Made by a program: the position numbers and the translations under genes
In this document: positions 10,501 to 25,500 of the stretch, in pieces
Layout: each line of letters begins with the position of its first letter
How positions within the stretch are numbered: position 1 is the first letter of the stretch
NCBI GenBank assembly: GCA_017979445.1
Contig: CM030706.1
Span: 10,836,967 to 10,900,966 of the forward strand
Source: Akebia trifoliata
Lineage: Eukaryota; Streptophyta; Magnoliopsida; Ranunculales; Lardizabalaceae
Direction: 5' to 3'
Length of the DNA stretch: 64,000 nt
The notes under the pieces: model-generated
What the model saw: the letters and a program-made list of their open reading frames with translations, nothing else
Databases searched by the model: none
Told to the model about the DNA's origin: nothing

Positions 10501-13500
10501 CCCTCAGTAGAATGGTCGCTCAGAACGAAAAAATCGCCATATTCTAGAGTTAGCTCGTGCCATTTCTATTGGCATGAATGTGCCTCAATCCTATTGCGCC
10601 GATGCAATTCTTACTGCCGTTTACCTTATTAATCGGACCCCCTCTAGTGTTCTTCAGTTTGCCACACCCCTCTCTAAGCTCTCTCCAGATCGTCCTGTGT
10701 TTCCACTTCCTCTGCGCGTGTTTGGGTGTGTCTGCTTTGTTCAAATTCTTGCCCAAACTCGTACTAAACTTGACCCTAAGGCCGTAAAATGTATCTTTCT
10801 GGGTTATTTCTCTACCCAGAAAGGATACTGTTGTTACCATCCTCCTTCTCGACGGCGTTTCATTTCTCGAGATGTTTCTTTTTTTGAGCATACTCCTTAC
10901 TATAGTGGGTCCGTTGGTATTCAATCTGAGTGGTTTCCTCTAAATTCACCTGATGATTCTTTTCCTTCTTTATTTCCCCTTCCCATGCCTGTTCCTCCCT
11001 CTCCACCCCTCGTCAATTCATCCTCTCCTCCATTGCAGGTTTACTCTCGACGTCCCCGTGATACTACCATCACTTCTATGTCCGACCAGCTCGCCTCCAA
11101 CTCCGCCTCCGTCGGTTCCCTGTGATGATCGTCCTATTGCCACTCGTAAGGGTAAGCGCACTTGTACTTATCCCATTTCAAATTATATATCTGATTCTAC
11201 ACTATCACCCTCCTATCGGAGTTTTCTTGCTTCTATTTCCGCTGTTTCTCTTCCTACTACTGTTGCAGATGCTATTGCTCATCATGAGTGGCGCGCAGCT
11301 ATGATTGATGAGTTGACTGCTCTTGAAAAGACTCAAACTTGGGAAATTGTTCCTCTTCCGCCTGGAAGGAAAGCTGTGGGTTGTCGCTGGGTTTTCACGC
11401 TTAAGCATAATCCGGACGGCTCCATTGCTCGTTATAAGGCTCGTCTGGTGGCCAAAGGTTATGCTCAGACTTATAGGATTGATTATCAGGAAACTTTTGC
11501 TCCAGTTGCCAAGATGACCACCATTCGTGTTCTCTTTTCTGTTGCTGCTATCCGAGGCTGGCCTCTCTTTCAGTTAGATGTCAAGAATGCTTTTCTCAAC
11601 GGTGATCTTCAGGAAGAAGTCTATATGGTCCAACCTCCTGGGTTTCTTCCTTCTGCTTCTCCTACACATGTTTGTCGTCTTCGCCGGTCCCTTTATGGTC
11701 TGAAACAGTCTCCTCGTGCTTGGTCTGAGCGCTTCACTAAGGCCATGCATCAGTTTGGTTTCCATCAGAGTCCTGCTGATCACACCTTGTTCTTGCGTCA
11801 CTCCCAAGGCAAAACTGTTGCTCTGATTGTGTATGTGGATGATATTGTTATTACTGGAGATGATGCCAATGGCCTTACCGAGGTCAAAACTTACTTAGGA
11901 CGTCAATTTGAGATTAAGGATCTTGGCCATCTTCGCTATTTTCTGGGTATTGAGATTGCCCGGTCCCAGTCCGGTATATTTATTTCTCAGCGTAAGTATG
12001 TCTTGATTTACTCAGTGCCTCTGGTCAGCTTGGATCTCATCCAGCTGATACTCCTATTGAGCAGAATCACAGGTTGGCTGATTCTGAGGGGGAGTGTGTG
12101 TCAGATATTGGCCAATATCAGCGTCTTGTGGGAAAGTTGATCTACTTGTCTATGACTCGCCCTAACATTGCCTATGCTGTTAGTGTTGTAAGTCAGTTTA
12201 TGCACTCGCCTCGAACATCTCATCTTGCTGCTGTTTATTGTATTCTTAGATACCTTAAGGGATGTCCTGGTCGAGGTATTTTATTCAACAATCATGGTCA
12301 TCTTCGCATTGAGGCATGGACAGATGCAGATTATGCTGGTTCAGTGACTGATAGAAGGTCTACTTCTGGGTATTGTACTAAAGTTGATGGTAACTTGGCG
12401 TAGTAAGAAGCAGGATGTGGTTTCTCGATCGAGTGCTGAGTCAGAATATAGAGCTATGGCACTTGGAGTATGCGAGTTGTTGTGGCTCAAAATCTTACTA
12501 GCTGATTTATGTCTTCCTGTGCCGGTCCCCTTCTTACTATATTGCGATAATAAATCAGCTATTAACATAGCTGCAAATCCGGTTCAGCATGACAGAACGA
12601 AGCACATAGAAGTTGATCGTCATTTCATTAGAGAAAAGATAGTTTCTGGACAGATTTGTACTCCCTTTGTTCCTACCTCTCAACAACTTGCTGATGTTCT
12701 TACTAAAGGAGTTAGTAAAACTTCCTTTGAAGATGTCTTGTCCAAGTTGGGCATAGTTGATATCCACGCACCAACTTGAGGGGGAGTGTTAAATAAGTCT
12801 AGGGTTATTTTAGTCTTTTCCTTTTCTTTATTTATCTTATGTAACTCTTATATAGCCTAATTAGGGCTAATTAATTAAGACTTAATCTTCTCTCTCTATT
12901 TCGAACTCGTACATTGGAGCATGCTATGACAAAAGGGCAATCAACCATCCTTATGCATTTGTGTGCTTTGGAATCATCGGACAATGTGAGTATCATCCCA
13001 AAAACAATGCAACACTTGTTGGATAATTTTTCAGATGTCTTTAGGGAACCATCGGGACTACCTTCGTCACGATCACATGATCATCACATCAACCTTGAAC
13101 CTTAAAGTAAACCGACAAGCATCCGACCGTATCGATATCCTTATTTTCAGAAGAATGAGATCGAGAAAATTGTCCCAAAAATGCTACGAGCAATTATTAT
13201 ACGCCCAAGTATCAGCCCCTATTCTTCTCCTGTGTTACTTGTGCGGAAGAAGGATGGGAAATGGCGCATGTGCATCGATTATCGTGCTCTTAATAATATC
13301 ATGGTGAAAGACAAGTTTCCCATTCCAATAGTGGACAAACTTTTGGATGAATTACATGCGGCAGCATATTTTTCAAAGTTAAACTTAAGGTCTGGATATC
13401 ACCAAATCAGAATACGGGCTGAAGATATACAAAAAACCGTGTTTCGTAATCATAAGGGTCATTACGAATTTCTCGTAATGCCATTCGGCCTTACCAATGC

Positions 13501-16500
13501 CCCATCTACCTTCCAAAGCCTCATGAACCACATATTTTGGGATCAGCTACGTCGATTTATCCTCGTCTTGTTCAATGATATATTAATTTATAGCAAGGAT
13601 TGGGATTCTCATCTAGATCATGTTCGTCATGTGTTACAAACCCTTCGAGATCACCAGTTACATGTCAAAATGTCTAAATGCACATTAGGGACTACAAAGG
13701 TGGAGTACCTCGGGCACATTATTACTCGAGAAGGCATCCAAGCTGACACACATAAGGTCGAGTGTATGTTGAATTGGCTGGAACCTAAGCCCATTAAAGC
13801 TTTACATGGTTTTTTGGGTCTCACGGGTTACTATAGATTATTTAATCGTGACTATGGGCATAAAAGTGCTCCACACACTGCATTGTTGAAGAATGGCTCA
13901 TTTCAATGGAATCCAATTGCTTCCCAAGCATTTCAGGCCTTAAAAAATGCCATGGTGAGAGCCCCTGTGCCTGATTTTTCTAAGTCATTTGTCGTTGAAT
14001 TTCGACACCAGAATTGGAGGAGTTCTTATGCAAAAAGGTCCCCCAATTGTCTTTGCTAGTAAGGCACTTTCTGGAAGAAATTTGGGGATGTCAACATACG
14101 AAAAAGAAATGTTGATCATAGTTCACGCGGTTAATAAATGGCAACCATATCTTTTGGGGAGACACTTTGTTGTTCTAACAGACCACAAAAGCCTTAAATA
14201 TATGTTTGAGAAAGGTGTCACTAATATAGTCCAGCATAAATGGTTATCTAAGTTGTTTGGTTATGACTTTGAAATAGTGTACAAGAAGGGAACAGAAAAC
14301 TCAGCAGCAGATACTCTTTCTCGCATGGACCACACAGCCAACATATCAGCTATTTCCCAAGTTACACGGGCTGGGATTGATGAGTTCAAAAGCTTATATT
14401 CCACTGAACCTTCCATCAAAGATCTTGTGCATCAAATACATAATCAAAATGAAATCATTCCTCATTATTCTCTCTCAGATGGCATATTGCGTCACAAAGG
14501 GGCAAATAGTTTTGGGACCACCAACAGATCTCCATGATCAACTTATGCAAGAGTACCATGACTCGCCTATAGGGGGCCACTCGGGCTTCAAAAAAACTTA
14601 CAAACGGGTTTCTAGAAATTTTTATTGGAAGGGGGTGAAGAAATTCATTGCGAACTTGTGTCTAAACGCAACACTTGCCAAAAGAATTGTTGAGTTTAGT
14701 CCCACATCGGACACTCATTGCCCTGTCTCTCTCCTTATAAGCTCCTGGGCCTCACCACTCATAGCCAATTGGTTTTGAGTTGGACCCCAAATTTATCATG
14801 ATATAAGAGCGGGCCTTTCTCTCCTCCATGTCACCCAGTTCATATTTCCACGTGCTTTGGTCCAGTCCGGCCCACACATGCGGGGGCATGTTGAGTTTAG
14901 TCCCACATCGAACACTCATTGCCTTGTGTCTCTCCTTATAAGCTCTTGGGCCTCTCCACTCATAGCCAATTGGTTTTGAGTTGGACCCCAGATTTATCAA
15001 GAATAAAGACGAACAAGTCCATCCACCTAGCCTACTTCAACCGTTAAACATTCCAAATCACATTTGGACTGAGGCATCAATGGATTTCATAGATGGACTG
15101 CCTTCATCACAAGGAAAGTCAATTATATTTGCGGTAGTAGATCGCCTCACAAAGTACACTTATTTCATCGCCTTAGCGCACCCCTACACAGCCTCTTCTA
15201 TAGCTCAAGCATACATTAATAAAGTTTTCAAGTTGCATGGCATGTCAAGTTCTATAGTTAGTGATCGTGATCCGGTATTCACTAGGACATTTTGGCAAGA
15301 ACTGTAGTGATTACAATGGACACATCTCAAAATGAGTACATCGTTTCATCCTCAAACGGATGGTCAAACTGAGATTGTTAATAAGTGCATAGAAACTTAT
15401 TTGAGGTGTTTTACTTGGGCTCAACCATCACAGTGGATCTGTTGGTTACCATGGGCCAAATGGTGGTATAATACCACTTTCCACGAATCTACCAAGGCCA
15501 CGCCTTACGAGTTAGTATACGGCCAGCGTCCTCCAACAATATCTTCTTATTTGGGTGAGTCCTTGGTGCATCATGTTGATTTTGAGCTGCGAGATCGTGA
15601 TCAGGCATTGAAGATCTTAAAGGAAAATTTACAATGGGCACAACATCAAATGAAATTCTTTGCTAATAAGAAGCGCACCGAAATAGAGTTCAATGTAGGT
15701 GATTTTCTGTATCTTCGTCTCCAGCCCTATCAACAATCTTCAATAGCAATTTGTAGCTCTCTCAAATTATCACCACGATTTTTTGGATCTTATGAGATCA
15801 TATAAAAAATTGGGAGTGTGGCTTATAAATTACAACTTCCAGAAGGTGCACGAGTACACCCAGTTTTCCATGTATCTTGCCTCAAACGAAGGGTTGGTTC
15901 GAAGGCGGTCATTGCAGATCAACTTCCTTCTTTCACAGCAGATAGTACACCTAAAATTGCACCGCAAACCATCCTCAATTGTCGGCTAGTTTGTCATCAT
16001 AACAAGGCTGTAACTGAAGTGTTGGTTCAATGGCAATTTGCAGCACCCGAAGATGCAACTTGGGAGATGTGGCAATCATTTCAGCAACGTTTTCCTGACT
16101 TCCACCCTTGAGGACAAGGGTTATTTCAAGCGGGGAGCAGTGGCATGCCCTGCTTGACAGCTGGACTGCTGTTACAACACGTGGCAAATGAGCTCTAGTG
16201 GAACACAGCAACAGCAGATTGGATTTACACATCAGCAGCAGATTTGATAAGATCTATTAGTCCGTTGAATCTAAATTCTGTTTTGCATTCTGTTTTAGAG
16301 ATAGGTTAGCTCCTAAATGTTAGGATCTTAAACCTCAGGAGGTGGCTATTAAATAAACAGCTCTTGGAGCTAAAGAGGTCGGAAGTTAGTCATTTTGAAT
16401 TCCTTAGGGAATAGGAGATCGACCATCTTGAATTGGTCATTGCTGAAATTCTTTTTTTCTGAATAAAATTCTTATTTTCTTCTTAATTTCTCCATTTATC

Positions 16501-19500
16501 TCGAAACGAAACTACGGGTACATTGCATATTTATATATTCACATGTACAAAAAGAAACAAAAGATTTTGTTTGTACTCCTGTCTATAACAAGTAAAACTC
16601 TCTCTCTTGTTCATCTTTTTTTCCTCTCCTTTCTCTTCTTCTTTCTCCTTCGTCTTCTCTTTTCCCTCTTTTATTCTCTCCCTCCTCCCACTCTACCCCT
16701 TATATGATATAGGGTTTTCTATAAGTCAACCTGACACAATTTGACCAACACGATTTGGGCATGGTATCGTGGACTTAGCTTTAAAACGCTTAAACTTGTG
16801 AGTGGCACTCACGCAATCATCCTCTTGAGTGCTTGATTAAACCTTCCCACAATGTTACTTAAGAGATTGACCCACTCATTAACACACTGAAGCACTCAAA
16901 GAACATGGGCACAACGGAGAGTTTTGTTAATGAACTTGTGTTGATCACAAGTCTTTGATAGTTACAAATGTACAAGGCTCTCATATTTATAGGTTTGAGG
17001 AGGAAAAATATAGAAACTTTAGAAAATCCTACACAACTCCATACAACTAAAGAATCCTACTAGTTTTATTAGGATATCTCTAGAACACTCTATGTACGTT
17101 CCTACATTTACATGAATTTTCTAGACATAGGAACCTTCTAGATTTGGAAATCATTTCATACTCTAGTTTTCTCCAGAAATTTCTAAAATAAATTGGGTTT
17201 CTTAAGTGAGAGTCACTTTACACTCTCCCCAGCTATGGCACAGACATCCTCGTCGAAGTCTCCTCATAGAGCATGGCAACCTTGTCCTTGAACTGCCACA
17301 AGGTTTTGGGACAATCCTAACTTGCTTCACTCCTGGCAATCCCCTCCATTTCACCAAATGCTCTGTGTAGGATTGGACTACATACCTGCTTACTTTTTGG
17401 TCAGCAACTATGTACTCTACTTCCTCGTAGAAGGAAGCGGTCATGGGATCATTGGCACCCTCTTGATGACTCCTCGTAAAGGGTCTTCTACGGCTGTGTG
17501 AAACAGCTTGAGACAACTTGCGTGGAAGACCAGATGTATCTTCAACTTGGGAGGAACTTGAAGTTGGCAAGACATTTACCTATCTATGGGAACAAGACCC
17601 TCATACTTATATATCAACCCCTTGTGCAGTTTTCAAAATGCTTAGAATTGTTAGGGTTGGAGTTTTGTCATCACTAAATCATCCTCCTCGTGTTCAACAG
17701 GCTTTAACTTCATGTCTGCCCACTTGGAATAGTTACCACCTTGACTAGGTTTAGATGGATTGGCCTATCCTGAAGACTATGTGATGTTATAATATCCATA
17801 AAATAAAATTATAAAAATACCTCTGTTAAAACTCTTTGAATATAGAAACCCAAAAATCCATGATTGTTTTGATCCTCTTCAAAACCGTCTTCTCTACGTT
17901 ATATTTCCTTAAATATTTGGTTGTTTATCTTTCCAAATGCAACAACCCACCCCAAACGGAACTTATTACAAATCAACTTCATTTGGACGTCCAAGCTCTT
18001 TATAAATAGCCAGTAAAGCAGCTCTACCAAACATTTATGGAACATACATTGAATGCCAAACTTCTTCAAAACCGTGTGCCAAAAGGTTCATGGTAAATTT
18101 TCAATGTATTAGGGGCGGTTCACTAACTATCTAGCTTCCTCACATAGGAAACACATTTTGGCCACAATTTTCTTTATACTAATAAAGTGGTCAATAGTTA
18201 GAATATTTTCAATAGACATCATATTAAAAGAATTCATTGTTAAAGGAATTTTCGTCACAATGGTTTAACCAGAAAAGTTGGAGACATATTTAATCATTAT
18301 TCTTGATGTCATACTTAATATTATCCATGCCAAGGCTTTGTTCCTAATGCTAATTTATCAAACTTCCAAGCCTCCAACCTCCTTAGGGTAACAACCTTAA
18401 TATCCAATTCTAATCACAATGCTAATGAAAGTTTTCATAAATCAACTATTAGAATTAGCTTAAATATTAGCGCAAAGCTATACTGAAATTAGCATAATTA
18501 CTTACAAAGAACATGTCACATTGAAGTATGCATGGATACTTCCAAACTTCGAAGTTAGCACATTAGATTATAGGAAAATTGGAAAGAAATTCAAAATCCT
18601 ACTCATAGGAAGCTTAAAAGAGTGTGAATAGAAGAATTTGAGAATAATTGTGTCAAGTCACTTTGTGAAAGCTTGGCAGGAATTTATATTAACTACAAAG
18701 GTCAAATTACAGAAAGGTCCTTATAAATAAGAATTAAATAAAAGTCTATCATTACTAAGTAATTAAGACTAGAAAGCAACTATAGCAACTAACTAAATTA
18801 TTTCCAATACTCCCTCAAGTTGGAGAGAATATATCAACTAAACCCAACTTGATAAGGTGAGAATTAGTGATAGACGGACCAATAGACTTCATAAGCATAT
18901 CGGCAAACTGATATGAAAAAGGAACAAAAACTGTCTAAAGGTCACCAGATCGAACTTTCTCCCTGAGAAAGTGAATATCAACCTCAATATGCTTTGTTCT
19001 TTCATGAATAACGGAGTCAGAAGCAAGCATAATAGCAGACTTGTTATCACAAAGTAGAGTAGAAGAACTAGAAACAGGAAAACCCAACTCTGTCAACAAA
19101 GACCGAAGCCAAATTATTTCACACGTACCAAGGACCATAGCACAATACTCAGCTTCAACAGAAGAACGAGATACCACATTTTGTTTCTTACTTTTCTATG
19201 AGATAAGATTATTACCATAAAATGTACAAAAATTAGAGGTAAATCTCCTATCTGTAAGAGAGCCAGCATAATCAGTATCTGTAAAACAAGACAAATGCGG
19301 CTAAGCAATGGAAGAGTAGAAAAGCCCAAGACCAAGACGTGACTTCAAGTAGCGAAGAATGCGATAAACTGCATCAAGATGAGATGTACGCGAAGTATGC
19401 ATGAACTGGCTGACCACACTGACCGCAAAGGACAAGTCCAATCTAGTGTTAGTCAGGTAAATCAGACGGCCTACAAGTCTCTGATAAAAAGAGGAGTCTA

Positions 19501-22500
19501 ATAAAAAATCACCAAAATCAGCTTGAAGACGATGATTCTGATCCATAGGAGAGGAAGCAGGACGACAACCAACCATCACAGTATCCTACAGAAGATCTAA
19601 TGTGTATTTACACTAAGATAGTGATATACTATAGCAAGAGAGAGCAACTTCTATCCCCAAGAAGTACTTGAGTGGACTTAAGTCTTTAACCTCAAAAACA
19701 CGACCCAATAGCGTCTTAACCATGTCAATCCACTGTGCATCATCTCCAGCCACAATTATATCATCCACATAGACCAAAACAATGGTGCAACGACCATTCA
19801 CTCCTCGACGAACAAAGCAAATATGATCTGAATGACATCTAGAAAACTCCATAGAAAGAATAATCTCAAAAAAGCATTGAAACCAGGCTCACGGGGACTG
19901 CTTCAGACCATACAAACACTTAAGAAGACAGCATTCCTTCCCAGAATACTCCCCCTGAAGACGAAACCCTAGAGGAGGGTCCATATAAATAACCTCAGTC
20001 AAATCACCATTCAGAAAGGCATTCTTCACATCAAGTTGGTGAAATGGCCAGGAGTTACACACAACTAAGGAGATAAGAAGGCAAACAGTGGAGAGGTTGG
20101 CGACAGGAGCAAACGTGGCACCAAAATCTTTCCCTAGAGTCTATGTAAATCCCTTAGCAACTAGTCGTGTCTTATACCGATCAACAGTACCATCTGCGAG
20201 ATATTTCACTGTGAAGACCCATTTACAACCAATAGTCTGCGCCCCAGACGGAAGAGAAACAAGTTCCCAGGTATTAGTGATTTGCAAAGCATCCGTTTCA
20301 ACAATCATAGCTTTTGTTCATTGAGGATCTCTTAATGCCTTTGAAACAGACCGAGGAACTCGAATAGAATCAATTGTGGCAAGGTAGGCCTAATAAGAGG
20401 AATAAAAACCCTAATAGGAAACAAACCGAGCAATAAGATTATCAGTAACACACCCCCACTTAAATTTACGAAGGGCAATAGGTAAGTAAAAGTCAGAAAT
20501 AGATGGAATAAGAACAGTTATATGTGTGGAGGTAGAAGAGGGTATACCTGAATCTAAGGAGGAGGTTGGCAAGGGTGTAGAGGAGTGAGTGCGACTAGTG
20601 TAGACCTGAAGCGCTGGTGAAGACAAAGGAAAAATTGGAGAAGATAGCACGATAGGAGACGAGTCCTGCAAAGTAGATGTAACATGATAGTATGGAACAT
20701 TTTCAAAGAAGGTAACATCAAGAGTGTGGATGACACGGTGAGAAACTAGATCATAACACCGATACTCCTTAGACATAGAGGAGTAACGCAAAAAAATGCA
20801 TCGAATGACTTTGTTATCCAATTTTGTACAATTGGGGGTCTTGTTCTGAACGAAACACGTGCACCCAAAGACACAAGGTGTAACAGGAAAGAGAATGCTA
20901 TCAGGTTGAAGGACATGAAGGGGCACCTGCCCCTCTAAGGTACCACTTGGAACACGATTAAGAAGAAACTGCAGTAAGGATTGTCATATTCCAAAATGCC
21001 TTTGGAACATGCATTCCGCGAAAAAAAACAACGAACAATGTTTATGAGGTGATGGTTCTTGCATTCCGCCACCCTATTCTATTCAAGAATATAAGGACAA
21101 GTCAACTGGTAAAGCATACCATTCTCATGAAGATGGGAGCGAATACCATCAGATATATATTCCCCCCTTATTATCAGACCTAAGGGATTTAACAGTGATA
21201 TTGTACTGAGTCTAAATCATTTTAAGAAAATTAACAAAAATTGGGAACACCTCAGAACGTGAACGCATCAGATAAACCCAAGTGCAACGAGAGTAGTCAT
21301 CTATAAATGTAACATAATAACGATGACCATTAAAAGTAGTAACAAGGGAAGGCCCCCACACATCAGAATGAACTAAATCAAATATTGCATTAAATCGATG
21401 CATACGAGGAATATAAGAAGTACGTGTGTGTTTAGAAAGTTCACACACAGAGCATTGAAATTTATGTCCACTACAAGCAGTTTTTAAAGCAAGAAATAAA
21501 GAACACAAGTGTTGAAAATTGGCATGTCCTAAGCGAGCATGCCATAAATCTAAACTTTGTGATGTAAAAATGTGATTGCCAGATGATGGAAGCCGGAGCA
21601 GCAGTAGGCTGAGATCCAAACAAGTACAGTACATCCCTCTCATACCCCTTGCCAAAAATCATCTTCAAAGTCAAGTCCTAAAAAATGCAGTGAGTAGGAA
21701 AAAAGGTAACTGAGCAATTATGAGATTTAGTAATACTGCTAACAGACAAAAGATTAACAGATAGGTAAGGGACATAAAGCACGGAATCTAGAGAAATCCC
21801 AGCGGATAAAGGGATGATACCCTTTCTGTGGATAGGTGTAAGAGATCCGTCAGCAAGGCGAACCTCCTTATAGGTGGTGGAAAAAATAGAAGTAAAGTGG
21901 CTAAACTCACCGGTCATGTGATCAGAGGCACTAGAATCAATAACCCATGTCAGAGGAGTAGAGCTAGACTGAGTGACATTGAATGTAGATAATGTACCTA
22001 GAGGCGTAATACCTGAGGCCGCAGTCGAAAAGGTTTTCGTGTGAGCTTGAATCTGATCCCAGACAATAGTGGCAATCTGAGTCTATAGATGTTGCAAGTT
22101 AATAGTGCCAAATGAAGACGAAGGATCAGTGAAAGGAATAAATGATGACTCTACTATAACAGCACGAGGAGCAGTCTATCCCACATATGAAGTGAAGGAA
22201 GATCGTGGTATCAGATGAGGATAGAGTTGAAAGCAGCGAGCTTTCTCATGACCAGTCTTCCCACAATGACTACAAGTAAGGCCACTCCCTTTACCACGAC
22301 CATGGTACCACGTCCACAATTCCCTGATCTAGGGGTACGGAGGTCAGAAAAACTCAAGTTGGCAGTTAAGGCCATCTGATCTGTAGTTGGAGCAAAAAGA
22401 ATGCAAGGGACCTGAGTCTGAGGAGGAGGAATACGGCGACGATGCTCATCATTGTCAATGGTCGCAAATATCTCAAATAAAGAAGATAAAGGAGTGGTGT

Positions 22501-25500
22501 TGAGAGTCTGTATTTGAAGTGCCTCAAATTCTAGACGTAGACCTATAAGAAAATGGTAGGTTTTATGTCGAGCAATCCGGTCAACAACATAATCAGCTAC
22601 CTCTGAAGACAATTTAGCCATAGACTCATAATGAAAAAGTTCTTCCCAACGTGACTGAAGGTATCCAAAGTAATCGACTACACTCTGAGTCCCTTGGATA
22701 GCCTGGGCAATGTCTCAATAAAGTTCATAAATCCTCGAGTCATTCCTGGAATGTGCATATGTCCGAATAAGCACTGACCATAAAGATGGAACTGTCTCAT
22801 GGTACATGAACATGGTATAAATGCGTTATTCCATGGAGTTAAACAGCCACCCAAGGATAGTGCAATTGTCGATCTCCCATGATTCAAATTTAGGGTCAGT
22901 TAGAGATGGTTTAGTAACAGTCCTAGAAAGCCATCCAGATTTCCCTCTACTCTCTAGAAAGAGACGCACAGATCGAGACCATGACTGAAAGTTCCGACCA
23001 TCGAGAAGAACAGTGGTAATACGTTGAGCTGAAGAGTTAGACCCAAGAACTGTAGCGAAAAGTGGAATTCCTTGTGCCGAAAACATTGATTTGATTTGAA
23101 GGGATATCGAAATTTAATTATTGGAAAAAGAAATAGTAACCCAAATAGCAGAGCAATGTCCAAACTGCCGTCGAACTCTGTCAACAGCCTACTGTTGCAA
23201 TCGCAAGTCGTAAAAAAAGAAGTCCTACTAGTTTCGTACTCCACCACAAGGTCCACCAGACCTATCGTAGGATCAAAAAAGAATCAAGACAAAATCCAAA
23301 CACAAAAAACCACTGTCGCAGGGTCCACCAGACCTATCACTAGACCAAAAACTAGAAAAACACTGTCGCAGAGTCCACCAGACCTGTTGCAAGACCAAAA
23401 CGAAACCAAAAAACCAAGAAAAACTGTGGCAGGGTCCACCAGACCTGTCGTTGGACCAAAAATGAAACAAAAAACTAGAAAAACCCTATCGCAGAGTCCA
23501 CAATCCTATCGCAGGACTAAAACGAAACCAAAAACATTGTTGCCTGGTTGTCCAGATGATCTCAGGCTATCGCAAGACTCATAGAGGGGCTAACTCCTGT
23601 TGTACTCATCCATAAGGTCCAACAGACCTATCGTAGGACCAAAACGAGGCACCCACTGCTGTTACCTATTAATCCAAATGATATTAGAGTGTCATAGTTG
23701 TTAGTAGGATAGGCAGCAAACTTACCATAAATTGTTGTACATTTATTTAGGAAACAAATCTGTCAAACCTACCATAAAATGTGGTATAGTTATTTAGGAA
23801 ACAGATTTGTGAATAGCTTTCCTTAATTAGGAGATTCTGTAATTAGGATGCATATAATGTTGTATAGTTATTTAGGAAACAGATCTGTAAATATCTTTCC
23901 TGAATTAGGAGATGCTGCAATTAGGATGCTTAATGTTAGGAGATGCTGTAATTAGGAGAAAAAGACTTCTATATAAGAAAAGGACCACTCAATTGAGGGT
24001 CATTGAGCAAATCTGACATGGTATCAGAGCCACTCTCTGAATCAACCTTGTCTTTGGTCCAATTTTTATAGTTCTAGGCTCTGGTTTTCTGGTTTCTTGG
24101 GTGCGGGTTCTGGTTTGCAGTTTTCGTTTTTTTTTTGGTGAATTTCGAGAGATTCTAGTTATGGCTAACAACTCCAACTCAAAAGTCTTTCAAACTCGGT
24201 TTACAGGGAAGAATTATGCTGCCTGAGAATTTCAGTTTCAACTTTTTGTCATGGGAAAGGAGTTGTGGGGACATGTTGATGGGAGTGATCCAACACCTAC
24301 CGATCCTACGAAGTTGGTTCAATGGAAGGTGAAAGATGCTCGCGTGATGACTTGGATTCTTGGGTCTGTAGATCTACTGCTTATACTCAATTTAAGGCCT
24401 CACAAGACGGCTAAATCGATGTGGGAGTACCTGAAAAGGTCTATCATCAAGATCATTCCGCCCGACGATTTCAGTTGGAAACTGATCTTGCTGTCTATTC
24501 CCAAGGTACACTCTCTATTCAGGAATATTTTTGTGGTTTTCAGAATCTTTGGGCTGAGTTTTCCGACATTGTGTATGCCAACGTGTCGGCCGAGTCTCTA
24601 TCTGCTGTTCAAGCAGTCCATGAAGCTAGCAAAAGAGACCAGTTTTTAATGAAACTAAGGCCAGAATTCGAGTCTATTCGCTCCAACCTGATGCACAGGG
24701 ATCCTTCACCATCTCTTGATGTGTGTTTTGGAGCACTTCTCCGAGAGGAACAACGTCTTTTTACTCAATCTTCGCTTCCGCAAGAGAATGCTGTTGCATA
24801 CGCTGCTCAAGGCAAAGGGAGGAGTTGAGACATGCGTACGGTTCAATGCTACAGTTGCAAAGATTATAGGCATATTGCTGCCCATTGTGCTAAAAAGTTC
24901 TGCAGCTACTGTAAACAGAAGGGACACATCATCAAAGAATGCCCAACACGTCCTCAAAACCAACCCGTGAATGCTTATCATGCTACTGCTACTGGCCACA
25001 CTTCGGATGGGGTAACCAGCACTCGAAATCTCGCTCCAGTATCATCTTCCACTGCTGCTACACCTGCCCTTACACCAGAAATGGTACAGCAAATGATAGT
25101 CTCAGCATTTTCCGCTTTAGGGCTGCAAGGTAAGGGTACTATACCCTCTCAATCTTGGCTTGTTGATTCCGCTGCATTCAATCACATGACCAGTTCTCTT
25201 GATATGCTTAGCAATGTTCGTAAGTACACTGGTTCTTCTAATATTCAAGTTGCTAATGGCCATCTTTTACCGATTACTGGGGTTGGTGATATCGCACCAT
25301 CACTTACTAATATTTTTGTATCACCTGGGCTTTCTACAAGTCTTATTTCGGTTGGAAAATTAGTGGATGATAATTATAATGTTCAGTTTTCTCGTGATGG
25401 TTGTCATGTACAGGATCCGGTGTCGGGGAGGACAATAGCGAAGGGGCCTAAAGTTGGGAGATTGTTTCCATTATACTTTTCCACTCCTAGTATCATTTCT

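Larger units (their letters stand above)
7543..12907 (+). mobile_element. Ty1/copia element A2, complete, nested in gypsy B
   Basis: LTRs at 7543-7663 and 12787-12907 are flanked by CGTAC on both sides (7538-7542 and 12908-12912). Primer site TGGTATCAGAGCTGG starts at 7664 and the purine tract TTGAGGGGGAG ends at 12786. The two 121-bp LTRs are identical base for base, so the insertion is recent. It lies inside the protease region of gypsy B. Gag and pol are full length in outline but carry several frameshifts and stops. Confidence 0.96.
5787..16527 (+). mobile_element. Ty3/gypsy chromovirus B with two nested insertions
   Basis: LTRs at 5787-6172 and 16141-16527 are flanked by the 5-bp duplication TATTT (5782-5786 and 16528-16532). 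An initiator-Met-type primer site (TGGTATCAGAAC) begins at 6175 and a purine tract (AAGCGGGGAGCAG) ends at 16140. The domain order is gag, protease, RT, RNase H, integrase, chromodomain-like tail, which is a chromovirus. Without copia A2 and the TRIM the element is about 5.1 kb. With its short LTRs this resembles the Reina group; that lineage call is inference. The coding part has several stops and frameshifts and lost catalytic residues, so it is dead. It lies in PHYLLO intron 7, antisense to the gene. Confidence 0.92.

Noticed and set aside
14752..15000. Minus-strand open frame of 82 codons with an internal repeat
   Set aside because: It spans the two TRIM LTRs; the repeated peptide is the LTR read twice.
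23096..23584. A Lys/Thr-rich plus-strand open frame of 162 codons
   Set aside because: It runs over the leader tandem repeats of minus-strand element E and repeats with their period; no family resemblance.
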